A stretch of DNA of 64,000 bases from DASQFI01 sp035633215 (GTDB taxonomy: Bacteria > Acidobacteriota > Vicinamibacteria > Vicinamibacterales > SCN-69-37), in the NCBI GenBank assembly GCA_035633215.1, contig DASQFI010000045.1:164828-228827 (forward strand). Reading direction: 5' to 3'. A program made the position numbers and the translations under genes. The notes under the pieces were generated by a model. The model was not told the origin of the DNA, did no database searches, and saw only the letters and a program-made list of their open reading frames with translations. The stretch's first letter is position 1. Every line of letters begins with the position of its first letter. Positions 1 through 9,281 of this stretch are shown one piece after another.

Positions 1-1953
1 GACGCCGACGGCCAGATTCGCGGCGCCATTGTGGTGCACGTCGCGCCCGACTTCCAGGCGCTGCCATTCGTTCCGTCGGTCAACCCCTACTACGACGTCG
101 TCGCCGAGACGCAGCCCGGCGTGCGCACGGGGTCGCGCCTGAACGACCTGCAGGTGGTCGTGTATGGCTGGAGCCTGCAGTCGCTGTTCGCGCATGGCCG
201 CGGTCCTTGGCCCATCTCGCGCGAGATCGACGATCGCCTGTACCGCTCGCGCGATCCGTTCTGGATCGACGTCGATTCCCGGGGGCGAACGTATCGCGTC
301 CACTTCAGCAACGATCGGGCCGGGGTGTATGCGCTCGGGTTCCCCGCTCCTACCGTTCTTCAACAAGTCATGCGTCTGGCCGAAGTCACCGCGGTGCTGT
401 CGGTCATTTTCGTGCTGCTGCTCATCGGCGCGGCGGTGTACACGCCCTTCGCGCGGCGCCGCGATGCGCCACTAAGGCTCCTGTTCGACGAGATTCGCAC
501 GAGCTTCTATCGGAAGCTCTTTCTGTTCTTCGTCCTGGCCGCTATCGTGCCGGTGCTGCTGTTCGCGCTCGCGTTCGGGGCCTACATGACGGCGCGGCTG
601 CGCGCGGACATCGAGTCTGAGTCGGCCGGGGTCGTCACGGTCGCGCGCCGGGCGCTCGAGGAGCTCGCGGCGGGCGGGCGCAATCCCGATCAGACCATCG
701 TGCCGACGGATGACGTGCTCGTGTGGATTCGGCAGGTGATCGACCAGGACGTCAATCTGTTCGAAGGGTCAGAACTCGTCGCGACCAGCCAGCGCGACCT
801 GTTCGAGTCGGGCCTGCTGCCGAAGCGCACACCGGCGAAGGTGTATCGCGACATCGCCCTCGATCGTCTGCCGACCGTGGTCACGGAGGACCAGCTCGGC
901 ACGTTCCAGTACCTCGTCGCCGCCGCGCCGGTGCCGGCGCTCGGCCGCGACGCGGTGATCAGCGTCCCGCTCGCGAGCCGCCAGCGCGAGATCGATCACC
1001 AGATCGACGAGCTCAATCGCGGCGTGCTCGTGGGCGCGGTGATCGTCGTCCTGTTTGCCGCCGCGCTGGGCACCTCCGTGGCCGGACGGGTCTCCGACCC
1101 CGTCGCGCGGCTCACGCGCGCAACGCGGCAGATTGCCGCGGGGCGGCTCGACGTCCGGCTGCCCTCCGACACGGCCGACGAGCTCGGCCGGCTGGTCGAC
1201 GACTTCAACAGCATGGCCGCGACGCTCGTGGAGCAGCGCGGCGAGCTGGCCCGCACCAACCAGCTCAAGGCGTGGGCCGAGATGGCGCGGCAGGTCGCGC
1301 ACGAAATCAAGAACCCGCTGACGCCGATCCAGCTCGCGGCCGAACACCTGCAGCGCGTGCACGACGATCGCGGCAGGCCGCTCGGCGCCGCGTTCGATCA
1401 ATGCGTCTCGACGATTCTTCGTCAGGTGAGGCTCCTGCGGCAGATCGCGTCCGAGTTCTCGACCTTTGCCGGCCAGCCGGTGCCTCGACCAGCGGCGGTC
1501 GCCGTCAAGGAACTGCTCACGACCGTCGTCTCTCCCTATCAGCTCGGACTGAGCGAGCGGATCGTCATCGACATCGACGTGCCGGAGACGGTGCCGGCCG
1601 TGTGGGTCGATCGCACGCTCGTGGCGCGCGCGCTCACGAATCTGGTTGAGAACGCGGTGCAGGCGATGCCGGAGGGCGGCCGGTTGACGGTGCGGGCCTC
1701 CGCCGAGCCCGATCACGTGGCGATCACGCTGGTCGACACGGGCGTGGGCATGGAACCGGACGCCGTCGAGCGCGCGTTCGAGCCGTACTTCTCCACGAAG
1801 ACAGCCGGGTCGGGGTTGGGTCTGGCCAACGCCAAGCGCAACATCGAACTGAATGGCGGCACGATCGCGATTTCGAGCACCCCGCGCGCCGGCACGATCG
1901 TTACGGTGACGTTGCCGGTGGGGCCTCCACCCGCGGCCCCCGCGAGCGCGTGA
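1..1953 (+). CDS. NtrY-like membrane sensor histidine kinase (5' partial)
   Basis: The frame is open to the first base, so the true start lies outside the window; a GTG at 31 is only the first in-window start. Numbering from that GTG, there are hydrophobic helices near 115-138, 162-187 and 331-352, with an extracytoplasmic sensor region between the last two. A HAMP linker follows (about 350-400), then the H-box with the phospho-accepting His424 in QVAHEIKNPLTP, and an HATPase domain with N-box Asn541, G1 box DTGVGM (569-574) and G2 box GSGLGLA (593-599). The layout of several helices, HAMP and HisKA matches NtrY-type kinases, which signal to an NtrC-type regulator. No regulator is in view; it may lie upstream. 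The last 53 bp overlap the convergent pssA gene. The signal sensed is unknown. Confidence 0.88.
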   Translation, partial: DADGQIRGAIVVHVAPDFQALPFVPSVNPYYDVVAETQPGVRTGSRLNDLQVVVYGWSLQSLFAHGRGPWPISREIDDRLYRSRDPFWIDVDSRGRTYRVHFSNDRAGVYALGFPAPTVLQQVMRLAEVTAVLSVIFVLLLIGAAVYTPFARRRDAPLRLLFDEIRTSFYRKLFLFFVLAAIVPVLLFALAFGAYMTARLRADIESESAGVVTVARRALEELAAGGRNPDQTIVPTDDVLVWIRQVIDQDVNLFEGSELVATSQRDLFESGLLPKRTPAKVYRDIALDRLPTVVTEDQLGTFQYLVAAAPVPALGRDAVISVPLASRQREIDHQIDELNRGVLVGAVIVVLFAAALGTSVAGRVSDPVARLTRATRQIAAGRLDVRLPSDTADELGRLVDDFNSMAATLVEQRGELARTNQLKAWAEMARQVAHEIKNPLTPIQLAAEHLQRVHDDRGRPLGAAFDQCVSTILRQVRLLRQIASEFSTFAGQPVPRPAAVAVKELLTTVVSPYQLGLSERIVIDIDVPETVPAVWVDRTLVARALTNLVENAVQAMPEGGRLTVRASAEPDHVAITLVDTGVGMEPDAVERAFEPYFSTKTAGSGLGLANAKRNIELNGGTIAISSTPRAGTIVTVTLPVGPPPAAPASA

Positions 1954-2683
1954 TGGCCGCCTCGACCAGGGGCGAGACCAAATAGCTGTAGGCCAGGATG
2001 GCCAGTGTGATGCGGGGCTGCACCGCGATGAAGACGATGAGCAGGACGAACAGGAACGGGCCCCGCCACGAGAGACTCCACCCGAAGTTGAGCGTCTTGA
2101 AGCTGCGGAACCGGACGGTGCTCACCATCAACACCGCCGGGATGAGCACCACGGCGAGCGCGGCGATACCCTGCTGATAGCTCGTGAGCGGGTACGGCCA
2201 GGCGTACACCGTGGACGCCAGCACGCCCGCGGCCGCCGGCGACGGCATGCCGACCCAGAACCGCTTGTCGAGCTGCGCGGCCGACTGGATGTTGAAACGC
2301 GCCAGCCGCATCGCCGCGGCGCTGACGTAGACGAATCCGGCCGCCCACCCGACCTTCCCCAACTCCGACAGCCCCCACGCGAACGTCAGGAGTGCCGGCG
2401 CGAGTCCGAATGAGATCACATCGGCGAGCGAATCGAGCTCGACGCCGAACGCGCTCGTGGTGTTGGTCATCCGCGCGATTCGCCCGTCGAGCGAATCGAG
2501 CACGAACGCGATGCCGATGAACGGCGCGGCCATCTCGAACTCGCCGCGCATCGCGTAGACGATGCACGCGTAGCCGCAGAACATGTTGCCGACCGTGAAC
2601 AGGCTCGGCAGCAAATAGATCCCGCGCCGGTACCGCCGCGGCTGGAAGCCGGCGCCGCGTCCGTGGAGGGGGTCCGCCGTCAT
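1901..2683 (-). CDS. pssA: CDP-diacylglycerol--serine O-phosphatidyltransferase
   Basis: This 260-aa integral membrane protein belongs to the CDP-alcohol phosphatidyltransferase family. The signature DG-x2-AR-x8-G-x3-D-x3-D is complete: Asp66, Gly67, Ala70, Arg71, Gly80, Asp84 and Asp88. It should make phosphatidylserine from CDP-diacylglycerol and serine in the inner membrane. Its ATG shares four bases (ATGA) with the psd stop codon, so the two are translationally coupled and together give phosphatidylethanolamine. That pairing is why serine, rather than glycerol phosphate, is the likely acceptor. The C-terminus overlaps the convergent histidine kinase gene. Confidence 0.92.
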   Translation of the reverse strand: MTADPLHGRGAGFQPRRYRRGIYLLPSLFTVGNMFCGYACIVYAMRGEFEMAAPFIGIAFVLDSLDGRIARMTNTTSAFGVELDSLADVISFGLAPALLTFAWGLSELGKVGWAAGFVYVSAAAMRLARFNIQSAAQLDKRFWVGMPSPAAAGVLASTVYAWPYPLTSYQQGIAALAVVLIPAVLMVSTVRFRSFKTLNFGWSLSWRGPFLFVLLIVFIAVQPRITLAILAYSYLVSPLVEAAITRSRGPRVEAPPATSP

Positions 2684-3315
2684 GCAGGGTCAGACGCCAG
2701 TCTAGCGATGATCGTCTCGCCGGCGCGAACCGGCTGGCCTTGCGAAACCGTAAGTTGCGCGGTCGGCGGCACGAACACGTCCATGCGCGACCCGAATTTC
2801 ATGAGTCCAATCCGGGCGCCGGCGTCGAGCTGCTGCCCGGCCGAAACCCGGCACACGACCCGCCGCGCAAGCACACCGACGACCTGGCGCGTGACCACCA
2901 CCGTCCCATCATGGTCCAACCAGATTTCCGAATGTTCGTTCCTGTGGGCGTCGGGCCGATAGGCCGGGACGGCCGATCCGGGGACGTACTCCACGCGCGT
3001 GACGCGCCCGGGCACTGGCGTGCGGTTGATGTGGACGTCGAAGAGCGAAAGGAAGATCGTGATTTGCAGCCAGCGGCCGGGCGGCGCTTCCTCCGGCCGG
3101 GCGGGGCCGGCGTACGTCACGCGTCCATCGGCGGGCGCGAGCACGATGAGGCGATCGCGCGGGACCGAACGATCGGGATCGCGAAAGAAGAGCATGACGG
3201 CGATCGGCAGTACGAGGAGCGCGATCGCGACAGGAACAGGCGCGAAGAAGGTCGCGACAATCGCGGGCAGCGCGGCGATCGCGACGAACGGAAACCCGGC
3301 CGGGTCGATTCGCAC
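2680..3315 (-). CDS. psd: Phosphatidylserine decarboxylase proenzyme, short type
   Basis: This 211-aa protein has a hydrophobic N-terminus (about residues 8-43) and then the decarboxylase core. The self-cleavage site that generates the pyruvoyl group is the FGS motif at Gly175-Ser176 (LMKFGSRMD). The size fits the short, archaeal-type PSD rather than the longer E. coli enzyme. It decarboxylates phosphatidylserine to phosphatidylethanolamine and is the first gene of a psd-pssA operon with a 4-bp overlap. Confidence 0.92.
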   Translation of the reverse strand: MRIDPAGFPFVAIAALPAIVATFFAPVPVAIALLVLPIAVMLFFRDPDRSVPRDRLIVLAPADGRVTYAGPARPEEAPPGRWLQITIFLSLFDVHINRTPVPGRVTRVEYVPGSAVPAYRPDAHRNEHSEIWLDHDGTVVVTRQVVGVLARRVVCRVSAGQQLDAGARIGLMKFGSRMDVFVPPTAQLTVSQGQPVRAGETIIARLASDPA

Positions 3316-3329
3316 AGAGCGTGGGTAAG

Positions 3330-3462
3330 GGGGTCAGGTCTTGGATTGTCAGTTTTCAAGTGCCGGCGCTCGAAAGACAGATCAGTTTCGTCGGCGACAC
3401 ACAATCTCGTTACGCGGAGACACACTCCGTCCCGAGAATCTGATAATCCAAGACCTGACCCC
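3330..3462. repeat. MITE-like element with 23-bp terminal inverted repeats
   Basis: The ends form an inverted repeat, 3330-3352 against 3440-3462, matching at 22 of 23 positions. The outer sequence begins GGGGTCAGGTCTTGG. From general knowledge, GGGGTCAGGTCTTG-type ends are common around REP-associated tyrosine transposase (RAYT) genes. No transposase fits within 133 bp, so this is most likely a non-autonomous derivative. It lies between psd and the DUF465 gene. Confidence 0.7.
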
Positions 3463-3477
3463 AACTACTGCGTCGAG

Positions 3478-3738
3478 CTACTGCTGCGTCAGCGGCAGCG
3501 CCTGGTTCGGCAGGTGCCCGCGCAGGATCGCTTCGATGCGGTCCTTCAGAGCCAGTTTCTTCTTTTTCAATGATATCTCTTCGTAGCGTTGCTGGTCGGT
3601 GGGGTAATTGAGGCTGGATAACTGGCGGATTCTTTCGTCGAGGGCCTGGTGCTCCTGAACCAACTGTCGGAATCCATCGTCGGTCCGGAGCAGCGTGTCT
3701 TTCACCGGATTTCTTACGGGGAGCTGCGCGTCTGTCAT
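3478..3738 (-). CDS. DUF465 (YdcH-like) small coiled-coil protein
   Basis: This 86-aa protein has the family pattern: an EHQALDERIRQL helix (about 29-40), then a lysine-rich segment ISLKKKKLALKDRIEAIL (about 54-71). The length is slightly above the usual 70-80 aa. It is predicted cytoplasmic and all helical. Family function is poorly known. It stands alone between the MITE-like element and the tsaB-rimI gene. Confidence 0.85.
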   Translation of the reverse strand: MTDAQLPVRNPVKDTLLRTDDGFRQLVQEHQALDERIRQLSSLNYPTDQQRYEEISLKKKKLALKDRIEAILRGHLPNQALPLTQQ

Positions 3739-3817
3739 GCCTCCGCCCTCCTTCGTTCCATCATGTTGTGTCCGCGCACCCTACCACAGGCTCGGAAAGC
3801 CGGCAAGCGTTGACACG

Positions 3818-5026
3818 CTACGGCGCGAAACTTGCGAGATCGCGATGCCAGAGTATGAGCGCGTCCTCGCGCGGATCCTGGTAGTAGTCGCGGCGAACGC
3901 CCTCGACGCGGAACCCAAGCCCCTCGTACAGGAGCCGCGCCGCCTGATTCGACTGGCGCACTTCGAGCGTCGCGCTTTGCGCGCCTGCCGCGCGCGCATC
4001 GAGAATCACGAAGTACAGCAGCCGGCGCGCCAGTCCGCGACGGCGCAGCGACTCCTCCACCGCGAGACTGTTGATGTGAAGCTCGTCGAAGACTTTCCAG
4101 CACGCGCAGTACGCGACCACCGTCCCCGCCGTGTCCCGCATGACGTACAACCGCGCCACGTCCGTGTTCTCGAGCTCCCACTTGATGGCGTCCTTGCCCC
4201 ACGGATTGGTGAACGCGCGCCGCTGGAGCGCCTCGACCGCGGTGAGGTCGGCCGTCTCGGCCACCGCGATGCGCCACGGGCCGGCGGAACGATCGCCCGC
4301 GCCGTCGGACCGTACCCCGGCGGCACGGTCGCGCGCGAGCTCGGCGTCGGGACGCCGGAGGTAGATTGGCCGCAGCGCGTGCGGGCGCAGGGCCGATGCA
4401 ACGCGCCGGGTCGCGATGCGGGCCGCCGCCTCGGCGATCGGCTGAGGCACGCCGGCGATGCGGACGCCGGGCAACGTGCGCCGGAAGATCTCGGCGGACG
4501 CCTGGGCGCCGTTGCCGACGAGCGTCATCTGCTCGGGCGGCGCGAGCGCGGCCAGGGCCGATGCGCTTTCCTCAGGCTTCCCCACTCGCGGCTCGATCAG
4601 GACTCGACAGTCCTCGATCGTCGTCGCGTCCGACGCGTCGAACGCCGCGATGAAGATGTCGCCGCGCTGGCCGTCGAGGCACGGGACGATGATCGGCGGC
4701 GCCGCGCCGGCCGCGGTGAGCCACGCGGCCGCGATCGCCTCGAGCGTCGGCACGCCGACCACGCGCCGTTCCGCCGCGAGCGCCAGGCCCTGAATCGCCG
4801 CGACGCCAACGCGCAGACCGGTGAACGATCCGGGACCGGTGACGACCGCGAAGGCGTCGACGTCGTCGAGCCGGCGGCCGTGCGTGGTGAGCCAGTCGAG
4901 CAGTTCGTTGGGCAGGCGCTCGCCGTGCGTGCGCGTGTCGTCGCCGTCGCGCGCGACGCAGACATCGCCGTCGCAGAGCGCGACACTGCCGCGTCTGGTC
5001 GCTGTTTCGAGCGCCAGGATCACCAT
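3818..5026 (-). CDS. tsaB: TsaB-RimI fusion: t6A biosynthesis protein and protein N-acetyltransferase
   Basis: The 402-aa product joins two proteins usually encoded separately. Residues 1-220 are TsaB-like, with a degenerate ASKHA ATPase fold and the GPGSFTGLRVG motif at 64-74. TsaB partners TsaD in making threonylcarbamoyladenosine at tRNA position 37. Residues about 250-400 form a GNAT domain with the acetyl-CoA loop RRRGLARRLL and the RimI pattern NPWG...ELHINSLAVEESLRRRG, which acetylates the N-terminus of ribosomal protein S18. The two genes are often neighbours, so fusion is plausible. It is divergent from mutS, with 23 bp between the proposed starts. No frameshift is visible at the joint. 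Confidence 0.9.
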   Translation of the reverse strand: MVILALETATRRGSVALCDGDVCVARDGDDTRTHGERLPNELLDWLTTHGRRLDDVDAFAVVTGPGSFTGLRVGVAAIQGLALAAERRVVGVPTLEAIAAAWLTAAGAAPPIIVPCLDGQRGDIFIAAFDASDATTIEDCRVLIEPRVGKPEESASALAALAPPEQMTLVGNGAQASAEIFRRTLPGVRIAGVPQPIAEAAARIATRRVASALRPHALRPIYLRRPDAELARDRAAGVRSDGAGDRSAGPWRIAVAETADLTAVEALQRRAFTNPWGKDAIKWELENTDVARLYVMRDTAGTVVAYCACWKVFDELHINSLAVEESLRRRGLARRLLYFVILDARAAGAQSATLEVRQSNQAARLLYEGLGFRVEGVRRDYYQDPREDALILWHRDLASFAP

Positions 5027-5049
5027 GGGCGCAATGTTATACTCCGACG

Positions 5050-7719
5050 TTGTTCACCCCTTCCGAGTCCCACGCCGCGTCATTGCAGTCGGCCACGCCG
5101 GCCATGCGGCAATACCTCGAAGTCAAGCGCCAGCATCGCGACGCGATCGTGTTCTTTCGCATGGGCGATTTCTTCGAGATGTTCTACGAGGACGCGCTGA
5201 CGGCCGCGCGCGCGCTCGAGCTCACGCTCACGTCGCGCGCCAAGGACATGGCCGGCGAGGCGATTCCGATGTGCGGCGTGCCGCACCACGCCCTCGATAC
5301 GTACCTGACCCGCCTGATTCGTCAGGGCTACCGCGTCGCAATTTGTGATCAGGTCGAGGACCCCCGCAAGGCCAAGGGGATCGTCAAGCGCGAAGTCACG
5401 CGGGTCGTCTCGCCCGGCACCTTCACGGATCAGTCGTATCTCGACGCGCGCGACGCGGCCTGGCTCGCGGCCATTGCCGACGGCGCGGGCGCATCCGGCT
5501 ATGGGCTCGCGGTGGTCGACGTGTCGACCGGTCAGTTCATTGCCGCGGAATTCCACGGCGCAGGCGGTCTCGCGGCGTTGGGCGCCGAAATCTCCCTCTT
5601 GCGTCCGCGCGAGATTCTTGCCGCCGACACCCTCGACGTCTCCGCGTTCCTGGCCGCGTACGGAACGGAGCCGCCGCGCGTGACGCGGGTCGAGCCGCAC
5701 ACATTCGAGCGATCGCATGCGACGGCCTCGCTCTGCGAACAACTGCGCACGGTCTCACTCGCGGGCTTTGGCCTCGAGGGCGCGCCAGCGGCCGTGTCGG
5801 CGGCCGGCGCCATCGTCTCGTACCTGCGCGACACGCAGCGCGGCTCGCTGAGCCACGTTCGGGACATCTCGCTCCGCGTCGCCGCCGATGCGATGCTGAT
5901 CGACCCGGTCACCCTGCGGCACCTCAACGTCGTCGAAGGTGTCGCGGGCGGACGTTCCGGCACGCTCCTCGAGGTCGTGGATCGATCGATCACCGCGATG
6001 GGCGGCCGGCTGATGCGGCAGTGGCTGATGCGGCCGCTCGTCGCGCTCGCCCGCATTCAGGATCGCGTGGACGCGGTCGAGGACTTCGCCTTCCGGACCA
6101 CGGACCGCGCCAAGATCCGTGAGGTGCTGAAGAGCATCCACGACATGGAACGGTTGATGGCGAGGATCTCGCTGGGCACGGCCAGCCCTCGCGATCTCGT
6201 CTCGCTCGGTCAGTCGCTGGCGGTGCTGCCCCGTCTGCGGCTGCTCGCCAGCGAGATGCAGGCGCCGCTGGTCCGCAGCCTCACGGCCGAGGTCGATGAC
6301 TGCGCCGACGTCCGCTCGGCCATCGACACCACGCTCGTCGACGATCCCCCTGCGACGGCGCGCGACGGCGGCGTCATTCGAGACGGCGTCGACGATGAGC
6401 TCGACGGCCTGCGGCGGATCAGCCGCGGCGGAAAGGCGTCCATCGCGGCGATGGAGGACGCCGAGCGCGCGCGAACCGGCATCGGCTCGCTGAAGATTCG
6501 GTTCAACCGCGTCTTCGGGTACTACATCGAAATCTCGAAGTCGAACCTCGGCGCCGTGCCGCTCGACTACGTCCGCAAGCAGACGATTGCCGGCGGCGAG
6601 CGCTTCATCACCCCGGCGCTCAAGGAGTACGAGGACAAAGTCCTGGGCGCCGACGAGCGGATCACGACCCGCGAGCTCGAGCTGTTCGAGGCCCTGCGCG
6701 ACCGAGTGGCGGCCGAGGCGCCGCGCGTGCTCGACAGCGCGAGGGCGGTTGCCGCGCTCGACGTGCTGGCCGCGTTTGCCGACACGGCCGCGGCGTATAA
6801 CTTCACGAAGCCACAGGTGCACGACGGCGACGAGTTCCAGGCCTCGGACGCCCGCCATCCCGTCGTCGAACGGCACGTCACCGACGCGTTCGTACCGAAC
6901 GACGTGCAGCTCGACGCCCGGGCTCGCCAGCTCGTTATCCTGACCGGCCCGAACATGGGCGGCAAATCGACCTACCTGCGGCAGGTCGCGCTGCTGGCGG
7001 TGCTCGCGCAGTCCGGCTCGTTCGTTCCGGCGCGGCACGCCAAGCTCGCGATCGTCGATCGCATCTTCGCGCGCGTGGGCGCCTCGGACAACATCGCGCG
7101 CGGCCAGTCGACGTTCATGGTCGAGATGCAGGAGACCGCGACGATTCTTCACACGGCGACCGACCGCAGCCTCGTCATCCTCGACGAGATCGGCCGCGGG
7201 ACGGCGACGTTCGACGGCCTGAGCCTGGCGTGGGCGGTGGCCGAACACCTGGCGTCGAACAGCCGCGCCCGCCCCAAGACGATTTTCGCGACGCACTACC
7301 ACGAGCTCACGGATCTGGCCGATGCCCTGACGGGCGTCGTCAACGCGCACGTGACCGCGCGCGAGTATCGCGACGAGATCGTGTTTCTCCACAAGATTGT
7401 GGAGGGCCGGTCGGATCGCAGTTACGGCATCCAGGTCGCGCGGCTGGCCGGACTGCCGGCCGCGGTCGTCCGCCGCGCCGCCGAGATCCTGTCCGAGCTG
7501 GAACAGGACGAGCTGCGCCGCGGCGGCCGGCCCAGCCTCAGCGGCACCTCCGCCGCCGATCAGCGCCAGCTCGGACTGTTTCAGGCCCCCGAACTTTTTC
7601 AAACGATCGTCGAGCCGCATCCCGTCGTCGCGCAGCTTCGCGAGACCGACGTCGATCGGCTCACGCCACTCGAGGCGCTCAACCTGCTCGCCCGCCTCAA
7701 GCGCGAGGCGGAGACGTGA
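5050..7719 (+). CDS. mutS: DNA mismatch repair ATPase MutS
   Basis: The protein is 889 aa from a TTG at 5050; an ATG at 5104 (MRQYLEVKRQ) is an alternative, but homologues usually carry residues before the TP-MRQY motif. The mismatch-binding N-terminus has GDFFEMF (the Phe-x-Glu motif). The core and clamp follow, and then the ATPase: Walker A GPNMGGKST starting at 633, the Walker B region VILDEIGRGTATFDG, and the FATHYHEL switch. The C-terminal helix-turn-helix and tail are present. MutS recognises mismatches and recruits MutL; no mutL is in the window. Its stop overlaps the next start (GTGA). Confidence 0.95.
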   Translation: MFTPSESHAASLQSATPAMRQYLEVKRQHRDAIVFFRMGDFFEMFYEDALTAARALELTLTSRAKDMAGEAIPMCGVPHHALDTYLTRLIRQGYRVAICDQVEDPRKAKGIVKREVTRVVSPGTFTDQSYLDARDAAWLAAIADGAGASGYGLAVVDVSTGQFIAAEFHGAGGLAALGAEISLLRPREILAADTLDVSAFLAAYGTEPPRVTRVEPHTFERSHATASLCEQLRTVSLAGFGLEGAPAAVSAAGAIVSYLRDTQRGSLSHVRDISLRVAADAMLIDPVTLRHLNVVEGVAGGRSGTLLEVVDRSITAMGGRLMRQWLMRPLVALARIQDRVDAVEDFAFRTTDRAKIREVLKSIHDMERLMARISLGTASPRDLVSLGQSLAVLPRLRLLASEMQAPLVRSLTAEVDDCADVRSAIDTTLVDDPPATARDGGVIRDGVDDELDGLRRISRGGKASIAAMEDAERARTGIGSLKIRFNRVFGYYIEISKSNLGAVPLDYVRKQTIAGGERFITPALKEYEDKVLGADERITTRELELFEALRDRVAAEAPRVLDSARAVAALDVLAAFADTAAAYNFTKPQVHDGDEFQASDARHPVVERHVTDAFVPNDVQLDARARQLVILTGPNMGGKSTYLRQVALLAVLAQSGSFVPARHAKLAIVDRIFARVGASDNIARGQSTFMVEMQETATILHTATDRSLVILDEIGRGTATFDGLSLAWAVAEHLASNSRARPKTIFATHYHELTDLADALTGVVNAHVTAREYRDEIVFLHKIVEGRSDRSYGIQVARLAGLPAAVVRRAAEILSELEQDELRRGGRPSLSGTSAADQRQLGLFQAPELFQTIVEPHPVVAQLRETDVDRLTPLEALNLLARLKREAET

Positions 7720-8180
7720 AGTGGCCGGTGGTGTGCGCCGCCGCGGTACTCGCGGCCGGGTGTGCCGGGGTGCCCGCCGCATCCCGCAACCTGCTCACGG
7801 TCGCGCTCATCAACGCCCCCACCAATCTGGATCCGGCCGTCGGCCTGGATGAGGCCTCGCAGAAGCTTCATCAACTGCTCTACTGCTCGCTGCTGAAGAT
7901 CGATCCGTCGCTCCGCGTGGTGCCCGACCTTGCGGTCCGCTTCGAGACCGCCGATCACCGCTCGTACGTGGCGGAGATCCCTCCCGGCGTCCGGTTCCAC
8001 GACGGCCGGGAAATGACGTCGGCCGATGTCGCGTTCACGTTCCGGCGCTTTCTCGATCCGGCCTTCGTGTCGGCGAGGAAAGGCGCCTATCGAGCGCTCG
8101 AGGCGGTGGAGGTCGTCGATCGACGCACGGTCGCGTTCCGGCTGCGCGAGCCGTCCGCGTCCTTCCCGATCAAGAGGTGA
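7716..8180 (+). pseudogene. Truncated dipeptide/oligopeptide-binding lipoprotein (SBP_bac_5)
   Basis: From a GTG at 7716, overlapping the mutS stop, the reading frame gives 154 aa. It starts with a lipoprotein signal (LAAGC lipobox) and continues with the first lobe of an OppA/DppA-type solute-binding protein: NAPTNLDPAV, LLKIDPSL, then PPGVRFHDGREMTSADVAFTF. The family is normally over 500 aa. The frame ends at SASFPIKR followed by TGA, and the next gene begins 28 bp later, so more than two thirds of the protein is missing. No permease or ATPase partner is nearby. It is most likely a deletion remnant. Confidence 0.8.
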
Positions 8181-8207
8181 CGTCGCGTCTCTTCCTATAA
8201 TGCTTTG

Positions 8208-9281
8208 ATGGCTCGTCGAAAATCGCGCTTCCTGCGCAAGCCCGTCGAACCGTTCAGCGTGGCGGCCGACCTCTCGGCCGACCAGGTCCTCGCGCGCATG
8301 GAGCGCGTGTCGTTCCAGGGGCGGAACCTGGGGATCGCGCGTCGCATCTGGGAAAAGATGCTCGCGAGCGACGCGACCATCTTCCTCGGCACGGCCGGGG
8401 CCCTGTCGGCCGGCGGCATGCGCCTCATCCTCGCCCATCTCATCGAGCATCGGTACATCGACTGTCTGGTCTCGACAGGTGCCAATCTGTATCACGACCT
8501 GCACGAGACGCGAGGCCGGCGTCATTTCATCGGCTCGCCGCACCTCGACGATGCGGCGCTCGCGGCCGAGCGGATCGATCGTGTGTACGACACGCTCGCG
8601 AGCGAAGACGAGTTCAGCAAGAACGACGAGTGGATCGCGGCCTTCGCCTTGAAGCTCGAACGCCGGCCCTACACGAGCCGTGAGGTCTTGTACAAGCTCG
8701 GCGAGCATCTCTGGAACGAAACCGGCAACAACGGCATCCTGACGGCGGCTTACCGTGCGAAGGTGCCGATCTTCTGCCCGGCGATCGCCGACTCGTCGAT
8801 CGGCATGGGCTTGTCGCAGGCCCGCCACCGCGATCAGACCGCCGGGATGGTGGACGTGATCGGCGACATCATCGAGTCGGCCAACGTGGTGATTCGCCGT
8901 CCGTCGACGGCGACGATCGTGTTGGGGGGCGGCACCCCCAAGAACTTCATCAACCAGGCGAGCGTCCAGGCGGAGTTCTACGACGACCGCGTCGGCGGCC
9001 ACAAGTACGCGATCCAGATCGTGACCGACGTGCCGCACTTCGGCGGCGCCAGCGGATCGAGCCTCGAAGAGGCGCAGAGCTGGGGCAAGCTCTCGATCGA
9101 GTCCGAGAAGGTCACCGTCCAGGCCGACGTCACCATCGCCCTGCCCATCCTTGTCTCGGCGCTCGAGAGCACCGCGCGCGAGGCGGCCGACAAGCGCAAG
9201 CGGCCGGAGTTCGACCCGTCCGGCCGCGTGCTCGCCATGAACGGCCAGCCGCTGGCCGACAACCGCTATCAGGAGCCGTGA
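8208..9281 (+). CDS. Deoxyhypusine synthase-family protein
   Basis: The product is 357 aa from ATG 8208 (a TTG one codon upstream is less likely). It has the DHS-family Rossmann-like core: FLGTAGALSAGGMR, STGANLYHDLHE, CPAIADSSIG, VLGGGTPKNF, and SWGKLS carrying Lys294, which aligns with the active-site lysine of eukaryotic DHS. Bacteria lack eIF5A. Bacterial homologues have been linked to polyamine chemistry, moving an aminobutyl group from spermidine or a related donor. The stop overlaps the start of an agmatinase-like gene, which supports a polyamine role. The exact substrate is unknown. Confidence 0.88.
   Translation: MARRKSRFLRKPVEPFSVAADLSADQVLARMERVSFQGRNLGIARRIWEKMLASDATIFLGTAGALSAGGMRLILAHLIEHRYIDCLVSTGANLYHDLHETRGRRHFIGSPHLDDAALAAERIDRVYDTLASEDEFSKNDEWIAAFALKLERRPYTSREVLYKLGEHLWNETGNNGILTAAYRAKVPIFCPAIADSSIGMGLSQARHRDQTAGMVDVIGDIIESANVVIRRPSTATIVLGGGTPKNFINQASVQAEFYDDRVGGHKYAIQIVTDVPHFGGASGSSLEEAQSWGKLSIESEKVTVQADVTIALPILVSALESTAREAADKRKRPEFDPSGRVLAMNGQPLADNRYQEP

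Noticed and set aside
5755..7782. A 675-aa open frame opposite mutS
   Set aside because: It mirrors mutS, has a shadow-frame composition full of Arg and Asp, and no motif.
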